Assembly (NCBI GenBank): GCA_003225295.1
Contig: QHYZ01000078.1
Span: 1-64,000, forward strand
Source: Acidobacteriota bacterium
GTDB taxonomy: Bacteria > Acidobacteriota > Terriglobia > Acidiferrales > UBA7541
Reading direction: 5' to 3'
Length of the DNA stretch: 64,000 bases
This document shows, piece by piece, positions 36,734 through 45,349 of the stretch. Positions within the stretch are counted from its first letter, which is position 1; every line of letters starts with the position of its first letter. A program made the translations under genes and the position numbers. The notes under the pieces were generated by a model, which saw only the letters and a program-made list of their open reading frames with translations, was not told the origin of the DNA and did not search any database.

Positions 36734-37990
36734 TTGGCCACTGGGGCTGAAGGGAACAAGAGCAGGGTTTTGAGCGGAATGCGGCCCACCGGGCGGCTGC
36801 ATATTGGACATTATTTTGGGGCGCTCGCGAATTGGGTGCGGCTGCAGAGTGATCCGGCTTATGAGTGCTTTTACTTTATTGCGGATTGGCATGCGCTGAC
36901 TAGCGATTACGCGGATACCTCGGCGGTGGCGGAGAATACCCTGCAGATCATGATTGACTACCTGGCGGCGGGGCTGGATCCGGCGAAAAGCCTGATTTTT
37001 CAGCAGTCGGTGATTCCCGAGCATGCCGAGTTGCATTTATTGCTTTCGGTGGTGACGCCGCTGGGGTGGTTGGAGCGGGTGCCGACTTACCGAGAGGCGC
37101 TGGAGAACGTTACGGACAAGGATCTGCACAATTATGGGTTCCTGGGGTATCCCGTGCTGCAGACCGCGGACATTGTAATCTATAGCAAAGAGGGGGCAGC
37201 TCTGTATGTGCCGGTGGGAGAGGATCAGGTTTCGCACGTAGAGATTTCGCGCGAAATTGTGCGCCGGTTTAATGCCTTCTACGGCCTGGAAATTGAGATG
37301 GACGGTTTGTACCAAGATGAGCGTGCCATTGCATTCCTTAGGCGTGCACTACCCAAACTTGGCGGCGAACCCGTCGAACTTTTTCACGAGGCGTGGCGAA
37401 GGCAGATACGTGCAGCGGCACTGGAGTGGGGCCTAGAGAATTTTTTCAACAAGTTCGAGACCTGCAAGAAGTATTTCCACTACTCGGAAAAGCTTCGCGA
37501 GCCGGAGGTGCTGCTAACGAAGACGCCCAGGATCCCAGGGCTCGATGGGCGGAAGATGTCGAAGAGTTATGGGAATGCCATTACTTTGAGCGAGACGGAT
37601 GAGGAGATACGGAAGAAGACGAAGGTGATGGTCACGGATCCGGCGCGGAAGAGGCGGACTGATCCGGGAAATCCGGACGTGTGTCCGGTGTATGACTGGC
37701 ATAAACTGTTCTCGACGCGCGAGACGCTGGAATGGGCCGCGCGGGGTTGCCGTACGGCGGGGATCGGTTGCATTGAGTGCAAGGCGAAGATGGCGGATCA
37801 TTTGATTGAGTGGATTGCGCCCCTGCGGGAGCGGCGGATGGAGTACGAGAAGAACCCCAAGCGCGTTTTGGAGATTTTGGATGCGGGAGGGAAGAAGGCG
37901 CGGGTGGTGGCTCAGAAGACCATGGGGCGCGTGCGGGAGGCTGTGTTCGGTTGGGGAAAGAAGAGGGCGGAGATTCTTGGTGAGGAATGA
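36734..37990 (+). CDS. trpS: Tryptophanyl-tRNA synthetase with an insertion before KMSKS
   Basis: About 418 aa; bacterial TrpRS is usually about 330-350. HIGH motif at residues 23-26 (GMRPTGRLHIGHY) and KMSKS at 274-278 (GLDGRKMSKSYGN). Between RRFNAFYG and REPEVLLT, where family members are normally nearly contiguous, there are about 70 extra residues (184-254), partly aromatic and basic (LENFFNKFETCKKYFHYSEK). No ATG precedes the HIGH region, so a TTG at 36734 with GAGGAG upstream is chosen; a GTG at 36683 is the alternative. Heads a run of plus-strand genes and overlaps an ATG of the scpA frame. Confidence 0.88.
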   Translation: MATGAEGNKSRVLSGMRPTGRLHIGHYFGALANWVRLQSDPAYECFYFIADWHALTSDYADTSAVAENTLQIMIDYLAAGLDPAKSLIFQQSVIPEHAELHLLLSVVTPLGWLERVPTYREALENVTDKDLHNYGFLGYPVLQTADIVIYSKEGAALYVPVGEDQVSHVEISREIVRRFNAFYGLEIEMDGLYQDERAIAFLRRALPKLGGEPVELFHEAWRRQIRAAALEWGLENFFNKFETCKKYFHYSEKLREPEVLLTKTPRIPGLDGRKMSKSYGNAITLSETDEEIRKKTKVMVTDPARKRRTDPGNPDVCPVYDWHKLFSTRETLEWAARGCRTAGIGCIECKAKMADHLIEWIAPLRERRMEYEKNPKRVLEILDAGGKKARVVAQKTMGRVREAVFGWGKKRAEILGEE

Positions 37991-38106
37991 AGAGCTGCGC
38001 CGGCCCGAAGCTGGAGGCTGGGTTTCACCTCAATGGCAGTCAACATGGAGATCCTTCGGCCATGCTTATCCGATGGCCTCTGGATGACCAGCGGGAAAAG
38101 GAAAGA

Positions 38107-38889
38107 ATGGCGACGCCGTACAAAATAAATATACCGATGTATGCGGGGCCGCTCGACCTGCTGCTGGATTTGATCAAGCAGCAGAAGATGAATATTCACG
38201 ACATACAGATTTCGAAGATCACCGCCCAATACCTGGAATACTTGCACAAGCTGGAAGAGCTGGACGTCGATGTGTCGGCAGAATTTATCTATATGGCAGC
38301 GACGCTGATTTACATCAAGAGCAAGATGCTACTGCCACCGGACCCGTTGGCCGGGCCGGAAGACGCGGCGGGCGATCCCCGAGCCGAGCTGGTGCAGCGT
38401 TTGGTGGAGCACGAGAAGTTCAAGAATGCGGCACAGCTTTTGTATCAGAAGCAACAAATTGAAGAGAACGTGTGGTCGAAGCCGGACAAATCGCTGTACC
38501 ACGACGAGGGGACCGCGGGCGAATTGGTGGTTTCGCTGGTGGATTTGGTGAGGGTGTTCCAGCAGGTTTTGGAGCGGCGGAAGGAAGTGTCGCGGATCGA
38601 GTTGCGGCACGAAGAGTTTACCGTGGCGCAGATGATTGCGGCGCTGCGGACGCAGATTCTGGCAAGTGCGGATAATTCGGTGAACTTGATTCAGTTTTTT
38701 GAGGCGTGCCCTTCGCGGCACGCGATGATCGTGGCGTTCCTAGCGGTGCTCGAGATGGTGAAGCTGCAGGCGGTGGAGCTGGTGCAAGAAAAGCAGTTTG
38801 GGGATATTTTGGTGAGGAAGCACAAGATGTTTGATTTGGTGTTTGATGAGGCGGGCGGGATCAAGCTGATTGATGAGGAATACAAATAG
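38107..38889 (+). CDS. scpA: Segregation and condensation protein A
   Basis: 260 aa. Kleisin partner of SMC and ScpB in chromosome condensation. The N-terminus YKINIPMYAGPLDLLLDLIK and the following NIHDIQISKITAQYLEYL are classic ScpA; the C-terminal winged-helix part ends with VAFLAVLEMVKLQAVELVQ. ATG 38107 with AAGGAAAGA upstream starts at the conserved region. The frame also has an ATG at 37987 overlapping the trpS stop (ATGA), which would add 40 unconserved residues; both starts may be used. Confidence 0.93.
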   Translation: MATPYKINIPMYAGPLDLLLDLIKQQKMNIHDIQISKITAQYLEYLHKLEELDVDVSAEFIYMAATLIYIKSKMLLPPDPLAGPEDAAGDPRAELVQRLVEHEKFKNAAQLLYQKQQIEENVWSKPDKSLYHDEGTAGELVVSLVDLVRVFQQVLERRKEVSRIELRHEEFTVAQMIAALRTQILASADNSVNLIQFFEACPSRHAMIVAFLAVLEMVKLQAVELVQEKQFGDILVRKHKMFDLVFDEAGGIKLIDEEYK

Positions 38890-38994
38890 AAAGCAAAGGA
38901 GGTAAAGAATGAAAGGTCCGGGAGTTCTCCTATATTCGAGAAGCGCGGCGACAGATCGGGTTTTTCCTTTACTCCCTATACCTCAGGGGTTTCT

Positions 38995-39768
38995 ATGACT
39001 AACGAAGAGAGAAAAGCGGCCCTAGAAGCGATCATCTATGCGGCGGACGAGCCAGCTATCATCGATCAATTGGCGCGTGCGCTTGGCGAGGAAAAGCTGG
39101 CAGTGCAGGCGTCGCTGGATGAGTTGGTGGCGAGTTATGCCGCGGAAGAGCGAGGGATCGAAGTTCGCCGAGTGGCGGGAGGTTACAAGCTGTATACCAA
39201 GCCGCAGCAGCATGACGTGGTGCGACGGTTTATCAAGAGTCTGCGGCCGCCGCTGCGGCTCTCGATGCCGGCTCTGGAGACGCTGGCCGTGATTGCTTAC
39301 AAGCAGCCGGTGACTTCGCCGGAGATTTCAGAGATTCGCAGCGTGAACACTTCGGGAGTGATCAGCACGCTGCTGGACAAACATCTGATTACCACGGCGG
39401 GGCGGAAGGAAGTAATGGGACGGCCCATCCTGTACAAGACGTCGAAGGAATTCTTGATGCGCTTTGGATTGAGCGATTTGGAGGACCTGCCGAGTTTGAA
39501 GGAGTTCGAGGCGCTGGCGAGGGAAGCGCTGGGAAGCGATCAGGGATTTGCCCCAGCCGAGGAAGGGCTGAGGAATGAGGCGACGAGTGAGGGGTCTTTC
39601 GCCGGGAATAATGAGCCGGGCGGGGCCGGTCGCGCCCCTGCGGATCTTGCGGCGATGGAAGCGCGGGAGGAGTTGTTGGAGCAGACGGCGGCGAACAATG
39701 AGGGAATGCCGGAGCCGGCGGGCGAAGAGGCGCAGAAAGCCGCGACGGCCGGGGAGTCAAGGAAATAA
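38995..39768 (+). CDS. scpB: Segregation and condensation protein B
   Basis: 257 aa. Two winged-helix domains of the SMC-ScpAB complex. The block ALETLAVIAYKQPVTSPEIS, followed by EIRSVNTSGVISTLLDKHLI and GRPILYKTSKEFLMRFGL, is diagnostic. The C-terminal 70 residues are Glu/Ala-rich low-complexity sequence and probably disordered. About 105 nt after scpA, in the common order scpA-scpB-rluB. Confidence 0.94.
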   Translation: MTNEERKAALEAIIYAADEPAIIDQLARALGEEKLAVQASLDELVASYAAEERGIEVRRVAGGYKLYTKPQQHDVVRRFIKSLRPPLRLSMPALETLAVIAYKQPVTSPEISEIRSVNTSGVISTLLDKHLITTAGRKEVMGRPILYKTSKEFLMRFGLSDLEDLPSLKEFEALAREALGSDQGFAPAEEGLRNEATSEGSFAGNNEPGGAGRAPADLAAMEAREELLEQTAANNEGMPEPAGEEAQKAATAGESRK

Positions 39769-39916
39769 GGCAGTAAAGAAGTAAGGATCTAAGGCAGAGG
39801 CGAAGAGGAAGTAACGGGAGAGAACGCCCGGAGAAGCAGCGGAGAGACAGGGCACTCCACGAAAAGAAGGGCACCATGGCTCGTGCCCCTTCGAAAGACG
39901 ATCGTAAGAAAGAACC

Positions 39917-40669
39917 ATGCAGGAAAGATTGCAGAAGATTATTGCGCGGGCGGGGATTGCTTCACGGCGGCATGCGGAGCTGCTCATCGCCAGCGGACAG
40001 GTGCGCGTGAATGGACGAGTGGTCAAGGAGCTGGGGACGAAGGCGGATGCCACGAAGGACCGCATTGAAGCGGCGGGGAGGGTGGTCGAAACGAAGGAGG
40101 GACGGCGCGTCTACATCTTGCTGAACAAGCCGCCGGAAGTGGTGTCGGCAATGGCTGACCCGGAAGGTCGCAAGACGCTGCGAAATTGTTTGCGGGGATT
40201 GCCGGAACGGGTGTTTCCGGTTGGAAATTTGGAATATGCCGCCTCGGGGCTGGTGTTTTTGACGAACGACGGCGACTTGGCGGCGGACATGCTGAAGAAT
40301 TGGGCCCGCCTGGAACAGGTCTATCACGTCAAGGTGAAAGGAATGCTGACGCTCGCGGACCTGGAGCGGCTGGGAAAAGAGATTGACGCGAAGATGCAAA
40401 CCGTGCGGCAGCCGGACGCGACGCGCGGTCGCGCAGCAAATTACTGGTACGAAGTGCGGATGCGGGATTCGAAGAAGGAAGAGCTGCGGCGCGCGTTGTT
40501 CAAGGAGAAACATCCCGTGGAGAAGCTGAAGCGCATTGGCTTGGGGCCGCTGACGGTGGAAGGGATACCGCGGGGCAGATACCGGTTGATCGAGCAAAAG
40601 GAAGCGGAAAAATTGCGGAAGCGAACCTCGGCAGTGAAGGAAACGAAGAGATTCTCAGGGGCAAGATAA
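39917..40669 (+). CDS. RluB/RsuA-like protein lacking the catalytic Asp
   Basis: 250 aa. N-terminal S4 RNA-binding domain (LQKIIARAGIASRRHAELLI) and a pseudouridine-synthase fold. The motif that carries the catalytic Asp, GRLD in active members, reads VGNLEYAASGLVFLTNDG: Asp is replaced by Glu106 and Arg by Asn104. The late family block RNRQIRRMF is replaced by KKEELRRALF. The rest of the fold (YHVKVKGMLT, LKRIGLGPLTVEGI) is kept and the frame is open, so it looks like a maintained, probably inactive or altered paralogue. The active-looking copy is next door. Confidence 0.85.
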   Translation: MQERLQKIIARAGIASRRHAELLIASGQVRVNGRVVKELGTKADATKDRIEAAGRVVETKEGRRVYILLNKPPEVVSAMADPEGRKTLRNCLRGLPERVFPVGNLEYAASGLVFLTNDGDLAADMLKNWARLEQVYHVKVKGMLTLADLERLGKEIDAKMQTVRQPDATRGRAANYWYEVRMRDSKKEELRRALFKEKHPVEKLKRIGLGPLTVEGIPRGRYRLIEQKEAEKLRKRTSAVKETKRFSGAR

Positions 40670-40803
40670 TACCGCGGGAATTTAACCGGAGTACGCCGAG
40701 AAGAGAGAAGAGCACCAGCCGGAAGACCGGCACCACAGGAGCAGCGCGCCTTGGAAGGCGGGCCCCACCCAACCATTTAACCACGCAGGAGAATCCACGC
40801 ACG

Positions 40804-41529
40804 ATGGCTTTGGAAAGATTACAGAAAATCATGGCGGCGAGCGGGATCGCGTCGCGGCGCAAGGCTGAGGAGATCATTGGGGCCGGGCGGGTGACGCTCA
40901 ACGGGAAAGTAGTGGTGGAACAGGGAACCAAAGCCGATCCGCAGCGGGACGTAATTTGCGTGGATGGAAAACCGTTGAAGAGCCGCGAGCGCCTGCTGTA
41001 TTTCCTGCTGCACAAGCCTAAGGGTTACGTGACCACGGTCAGCGATCCCGAGGGGCGGCCGACGGTTATGGAACTGATGAAGAGATGCCCGCAGCGCGTG
41101 TACCCGGTGGGGCGACTGGACTATGCCAGCGAAGGTTTACTGCTAATGACCAATGACGGCCAGCTGGCGCAGAGGTTGATGAAAGCCGGTTCGCACGCGC
41201 CAAAGACCTATCTGGTGAAAATTAGCGGACAGCCGGACGAGCAGGCGCTCAATCGTCTGCGAGCGGGAATCACAATTGAACTGGAGGATGGCATGCGGGT
41301 GAAGACTTCGCCGGCAAAATTACGGCTGGTGGAGGACAGCGCGAATCCCTGGTATGAGGTGATCCTGAGCGAAGGACGGAATCGTCAGATTCGGCGGATG
41401 TTTCAGCGTGTGGGATTTAACGTGGAAAAAATTAAGCGCGTGCAACTTGGGCCGCTGGTCCTGGATGTTCCTCCGGGAAAATATCGTGCACTGACGGTCC
41501 GGGAAGTGGCGCAACTGAAGAGTCTCTGA
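40804..41529 (+). CDS. rluB: 23S rRNA pseudouridine synthase (RluB type)
   Basis: 241 aa. S4 domain (LQKIMAASGIASRRKAEEII) plus catalytic domain. The active-site motif is intact: VGRLDYASEGLLLMTNDG with Asp106. The late motif EGRNRQIRRMFQRVGFNV is present, as is RVQLGPLVLDVPPGKYR. RluB modifies U2605-type sites of 23S rRNA in Escherichia coli; the exact target here is by homology. ATG 40804 follows AGGAGA at slightly long spacing. Tandem paralogue of the preceding gene, same length offset. Confidence 0.92.
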   Translation: MALERLQKIMAASGIASRRKAEEIIGAGRVTLNGKVVVEQGTKADPQRDVICVDGKPLKSRERLLYFLLHKPKGYVTTVSDPEGRPTVMELMKRCPQRVYPVGRLDYASEGLLLMTNDGQLAQRLMKAGSHAPKTYLVKISGQPDEQALNRLRAGITIELEDGMRVKTSPAKLRLVEDSANPWYEVILSEGRNRQIRRMFQRVGFNVEKIKRVQLGPLVLDVPPGKYRALTVREVAQLKSL

Positions 41530-41599
41530 CCGTGAGCGAATGACCACCACGGGTGAACGTGGATTGGCGGCAAAACAATTGCAGAAGTAGACTAGAAAG

Positions 41600-42730
41600 G
41601 TGACGCAAACGATTGAAGACCTCATACCGGATTACCTTCGCGGGCTGCCCGTGTATGTTCCGGGAAAACCCATTGAAGAAGTGGAGCGGGAGCTGAAGAT
41701 TCATGCGGTGAAGCTCGCTTCGAATGAGAACCCGCTGGGGCCTTCGCCGAAGGCCATGGTGGCGGCGCGTGCGGTGCTGGGGGATTCGAACCGCTATCCG
41801 GATGGGGGCACGCACGCATTGCGGCAAACTCTGGCGGAGCGGAGGGGCGTTTCGCCGGAAGAGATTTTTATCGGATTGGGGTCGAGCGAGCTTATTGATC
41901 TTGCGGCGCGGGCGCTCCTGCGAGCAGGGCGTCAGGGGCTGACGTCGGAAGGAACGTACGCGCCGTTCTCGGTGGCCATTCGCGCGAGCGGGGCCGAGCT
42001 GGTGCTGGTGCCGCAGCGAGATTTTGCGTTTGACTTGAAGGCCATGGCGCATGCCATCACTCCGAAAACGGGTGTGATTTATCTGGCGAATCCTAATAAT
42101 CCGACGGGAAGCGCGTTTGGGCGCAAAGAGTTTGAAGAGTTTCTCGCAGCGGTTCCGGATGGCGTGCTGGTGGTACTGGATGAGGCCTATATCCATTATG
42201 CGATCAGCATGGGCTTGCGGGATTCGGTGGAAGCTCATCACCAGCGGAAGAATCTTCTGATTCTGCGGACGTTTTCGAAGGTTTATGGATTGGCGGGACT
42301 GCGTATTGGCTATGCCATCGGACCGCCGGGACTGCTTTCGGCGATGAATAAATTGAGAACGCCGTTCAATACCTCGGGTGTTGCACAGGCAGCCGCGCTG
42401 GCTGCGCTGGATGACCAAGAGCATGTGAGGCGATGCATCGAGACGAATGCAGCGGAACGGAAACGTTTAAGCGAGGGATTGGCGAAGCTGGGATTCCGGC
42501 CGGTGCCGAGTGAGGCGAACTTTGTTTTTATTGCTGTGGGTCCGGATGCGAAGGCGCTGAGCGATGATCTGCTGCAGCTGGGTGTGATCGTGCGGCCGCT
42601 GGGGTGGATGGGATTCCCGGATGCGATTCGTATTTCGGTTGGGACCGCGGAAGAAAATGACAAATGTTTGTCGGCCATGGCGCGGATGATCTTGAAGCGC
42701 GCGGGCAAGGGCGAACTCGCTGCGCGATGA
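41600..42730 (+). CDS. hisC: Histidinol-phosphate aminotransferase
   Basis: 376 aa PLP enzyme of histidine biosynthesis; some HisC proteins also act on aromatic 2-oxoacids. N-terminal VKLASNENPLGPSPKAM and YPDGGTHALRQTLA, NPNNPTGSAFG, VVLDEAYIHYA, and the PLP lysine in LRTFSKVYGLAGLRIGYA are all typical. GTG 41600 is the only reasonable start. No other his gene is near. Its stop overlaps the next gene by ATGA. Confidence 0.92.
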   Translation: MTQTIEDLIPDYLRGLPVYVPGKPIEEVERELKIHAVKLASNENPLGPSPKAMVAARAVLGDSNRYPDGGTHALRQTLAERRGVSPEEIFIGLGSSELIDLAARALLRAGRQGLTSEGTYAPFSVAIRASGAELVLVPQRDFAFDLKAMAHAITPKTGVIYLANPNNPTGSAFGRKEFEEFLAAVPDGVLVVLDEAYIHYAISMGLRDSVEAHHQRKNLLILRTFSKVYGLAGLRIGYAIGPPGLLSAMNKLRTPFNTSGVAQAAALAALDDQEHVRRCIETNAAERKRLSEGLAKLGFRPVPSEANFVFIAVGPDAKALSDDLLQLGVIVRPLGWMGFPDAIRISVGTAEENDKCLSAMARMILKRAGKGELAAR

Positions 42731-43170
42731 GAGTACTGCTACCGGGCAGCGTTAATGCCAGCGCTGACGCCGTTCTTGAGCTCCTGCAAAAATACCAGAC
42801 CATCGCGGTGGTCGGATTGTCTTCGAATCCGATGCGGCCCAGTTATGCGGTGACGGAATACATGCAGGCTGCAGGCTATCGGATCATCCCGGTGAACCCC
42901 AACGAGACGGAAGTGCTGGGGGAAAAGAGTTACGCACGTCTGGAAGATGTGCCGGAGAAAATAGAGATCGTGAACGTGTTTCGGCGCCCCGAGGAAGTAC
43001 CGCCGGTGGTAGAGAGTGCCATTCGCGTAGGGGCGAAGGTCATTTGGATGCAGCTCGGAATTGCGAACGAGGAGGCTGCGGAAAAGGCCCGATCCGCGGG
43101 GCTGGTGGTGATCGAAGACGCGTGCATTTTGGTGGAGCATCGGAGGAGAACGAGAGAACTGCAGCAATAA
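42727..43170 (+). CDS. CoA-binding domain protein (YccU-like)
   Basis: 147 aa single Rossmann-like CoA-binding domain. IAVVGLSSNPMRPSYAVTEY, AGYRIIPVNPNETEVLGEK and KVIWMQLGIANEEAAEKA match the CoA_binding_2 family, which resembles the N-terminal domain of succinyl-CoA synthetase alpha and is found in stand-alone proteins of unknown role. Translationally coupled to hisC (ATGA) and followed by a terminator. Confidence 0.9.
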   Translation: MRVLLPGSVNASADAVLELLQKYQTIAVVGLSSNPMRPSYAVTEYMQAAGYRIIPVNPNETEVLGEKSYARLEDVPEKIEIVNVFRRPEEVPPVVESAIRVGAKVIWMQLGIANEEAAEKARSAGLVVIEDACILVEHRRRTRELQQ

Positions 43171-43198
43171 GAGCCGGACAATTGGGAAGGATATGGAG

Positions 43199-43229
43199 GC
43201 CCTGCGCAGGAATGGCGCGGGCTTTTTTA
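43199..43229 (+). terminator. Intrinsic terminator of the trpS-to-CoA-binding gene run
   Basis: GCCCTGCGC (43199-43207) pairs with GCGCGGGC (43215-43222), one bulged T, followed by TTTTTT. It lies 28 nt after the CoA-binding gene and ends the plus-strand gene run. Confidence 0.8.
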
Positions 43230-43315
43230 GCTTTTGGAAATAGGAAAAAAGACTGAAGAAGATTTTGCCCGGACACACCGCGGTCGCAGAGAAGAGTGGG
43301 AAGAGCAACGGAGCG

Positions 43316-44464
43316 TCAACGGGGCAGGGGGAAGACCAGGAGATTGCGCTTGCCGGTAATTACGACGGCAAGGAAGCGGCCGTCGGGGGAGATGGCGAAA
43401 TCGCGGAAACTGAGGCCGTGAAGAATGAAAACGGGCTGCGGTTGCGAGACGGGAGCGTCATGCCCTGATGAGGCGGCGAGCGTAGGAAGAGCGATCCAGA
43501 CGAGATCGCCCGATTTTTTCTCCCGGGCGCGTTTGAGGAGGATGTGCGATTCGTCGGGCGACCAGCGAAAAACGCCGAGGCCAACGCGAAGTCGGGCCAC
43601 ATGATTGAGAGAAGTGAGATCGCGAACCTCGAGAAGTTCTTTGTCAATGAAGTAAGCAACTCTCTTGCCGCTGGGGGACACGCTCAGTCCGCCTTCATAG
43701 CCATCCAGCGTCGCCAACTCCTTATCATCATCGCTCAACAGGTCGAGGCGCTGAAGACGATGGGGGCCGGTCATGGCGTGATCCTGCTCGACAGCGACAA
43801 CAGAATCCGTTCTAGGGATGGGGATGACCTCGCGGAAGGTGCGGCCCTCATAGGAGGACTTGACGGGGCCGCTGTCAAGCCGGGTGGATTTCAAGGAGAA
43901 GAGCGTACGAGGCTTTACGGCTTCGGAGAGGAAATTGATGGTGATATTGTCGGGAAGAAAGAAAGGATCGGCCGCATCGGGAATGACGCTGTCACCCTTG
44001 GCGACGCGTATTTCGTGGCCGCTGTCGTCGAGCAAGAGGGTCATAAAGGAATCTTCAGTCTTGCCGGAATCGTCCACGACGGTAGTGGTGAGGAGTCCGG
44101 CGAGGATGAGGTGAGCGTTGGGAGACCAGCGGAGGGAATCGACGATGTAGCTGAACGGCTGATTACCGCGGTTGAATTTTTGACCCTCCAGAAGGCGACG
44201 GCGCTTACCACTGGTGTCCTGGAGCCAGATGTCGTCGTGCGAGAGGTCGTAGAGCTTGGTTTTGAAGTTACGATGAACGGAATATACGATGCGGTTGTCG
44301 GGAGCAAAGGCAAAGGAAGTGATGTCTTCGTCGATGGTTTGGAGGGGCTTATCGAGATTTTGGACCAAGGCCGAGGGAACGGAGCAGCAGCCCAAGAAGA
44401 TGCAGAGCAACGAACCCATAGGACGGAGCCAGCGCGAGCGGTTAGCGTAGCAGGGATGGGTCAT
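43316..44464 (-). CDS. Exported TolB/WD40-like beta-propeller protein
   Basis: 382 aa. Hydrophobic export signal near MGSLLCIFLGCCSVPS, then repeated propeller-like strands with F-A-x-x-P-D-N/G motifs: SFAFAPDNRIVYSV, LRWSPNAHLILAG, LSVSPSGKRVAYF, FRWSPDESHILLK, FAISPDGRFLAVV. No catalytic domain follows, so it is not a full S9 peptidase. The start may be 44464 or the Met at 44419; neither has a clear ribosome-binding site. Last gene of a minus-strand run from the RNA methyltransferase. Role unknown. Confidence 0.75.
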   Translation of the reverse strand: MTHPCYANRSRWLRPMGSLLCIFLGCCSVPSALVQNLDKPLQTIDEDITSFAFAPDNRIVYSVHRNFKTKLYDLSHDDIWLQDTSGKRRRLLEGQKFNRGNQPFSYIVDSLRWSPNAHLILAGLLTTTVVDDSGKTEDSFMTLLLDDSGHEIRVAKGDSVIPDAADPFFLPDNITINFLSEAVKPRTLFSLKSTRLDSGPVKSSYEGRTFREVIPIPRTDSVVAVEQDHAMTGPHRLQRLDLLSDDDKELATLDGYEGGLSVSPSGKRVAYFIDKELLEVRDLTSLNHVARLRVGLGVFRWSPDESHILLKRAREKKSGDLVWIALPTLAASSGHDAPVSQPQPVFILHGLSFRDFAISPDGRFLAVVITGKRNLLVFPLPR

Positions 44465-44479
44465 GGTTTGTGCGCAACG

Positions 44480-45281
44480 TCATTGTACGGGATGTGACGC
44501 CGTGTAGGGATTGCAGCACGGGGGCTGCGCGGGCTTGAATTCCATGAATTCGACGCGGGTGAGGTCCGGATCGTAGATGTCCAAGGACCATTTGCCGTCG
44601 CGGCCGATTTCGGGTTCGGCGGTGGTTTTGAGGCCGTGGGCGCGGAGGAGCGCGACGGCGGGCTTGATTTGCTCGACAGCGAAAGAGAAATGATTTTGGA
44701 TGCCACGCTCCCTGTGGTCGGCCTTCGACGGGATATTCAGCATGTATTCGATCCAGTCGGTGCCGTCGGGGACTTGAATCTCCCACCAATCGTCGCCGGC
44801 GTCCTTGAAGCCGCCGTGCCAGTACATGCGGAAGCCGAGGAGATCCCTGTAGAAGCGATCCTCGGCAGCGCGGTCCTTGACGATGAAGCCGGCGTGAAGC
44901 ATGCGCGTGCTGATTTGTTCGGCGGGGGCACGGGCCAACCGCGACATGGTGGGCAAGGAGGTAGCTACGCATCCGGATAATGTCGGGTGTGGCGAAGGCG
45001 ATTTCGGCGAGCAGGTTCGCAGGAGCGGGAGAGGCCACTTCTGACAACTGAATTTGCTGGTGGTCGTTGACGATGAAACACGGGCGCGTCATGCCCGTGC
45101 AGCCCGCGTTGCGTGGTGTGATGCCCAGAATTCCGCTGTAAAACTCAAGCGACTTGCGAAGATCGGCGGAATAGATGCGGACGTGCGCGATGCCGGTGAT
45201 GGGCGGTCGTGCGGGCTGGTCCTGGGCATTGAGCGGAAGGGAGATAAACGTGGCGGCGAGCGCCAATGCGATGGGTTTCAT
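44480..45281 (-). pseudogene. VOC-family (glyoxalase/dioxygenase-like) exported protein, deleted and frameshifted
   Basis: A broken paralogue of the intact gene just upstream. From ATG 45281 (AGGGAG ribosome-binding site) it encodes a signal peptide, PPITGIAHVRIYSADLRKSL and LLAEIAFATPDIIRMRSYLL. Near 44940 homology jumps to another frame, LARAPAEQISTRMLHAGFIV onward, and continues to 44480 with YRDLLGFRMYWHGGFKDAGD and VPDGTDWIEYMLNIPSKAD. Compared with the intact copy about 30 residues are missing at the junction, so a deletion not divisible by three has split the gene. The C-terminal part might still be translated as a single VOC domain of about 158 aa. Confidence 0.8.
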
Positions 45282-45349
45282 GGGACTCCCTTGAAAGTTT
45301 GGTGCGACACACGATTTTATCCTACGCAGGTGGCCGAGGTGAAAGCTGA

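Noticed and set aside
43316-44464. Annotation as an S9-family peptidase
   Set aside because: Only propeller-like repeats are present; there is no alpha/beta-hydrolase domain or Ser-Asp-His triad.
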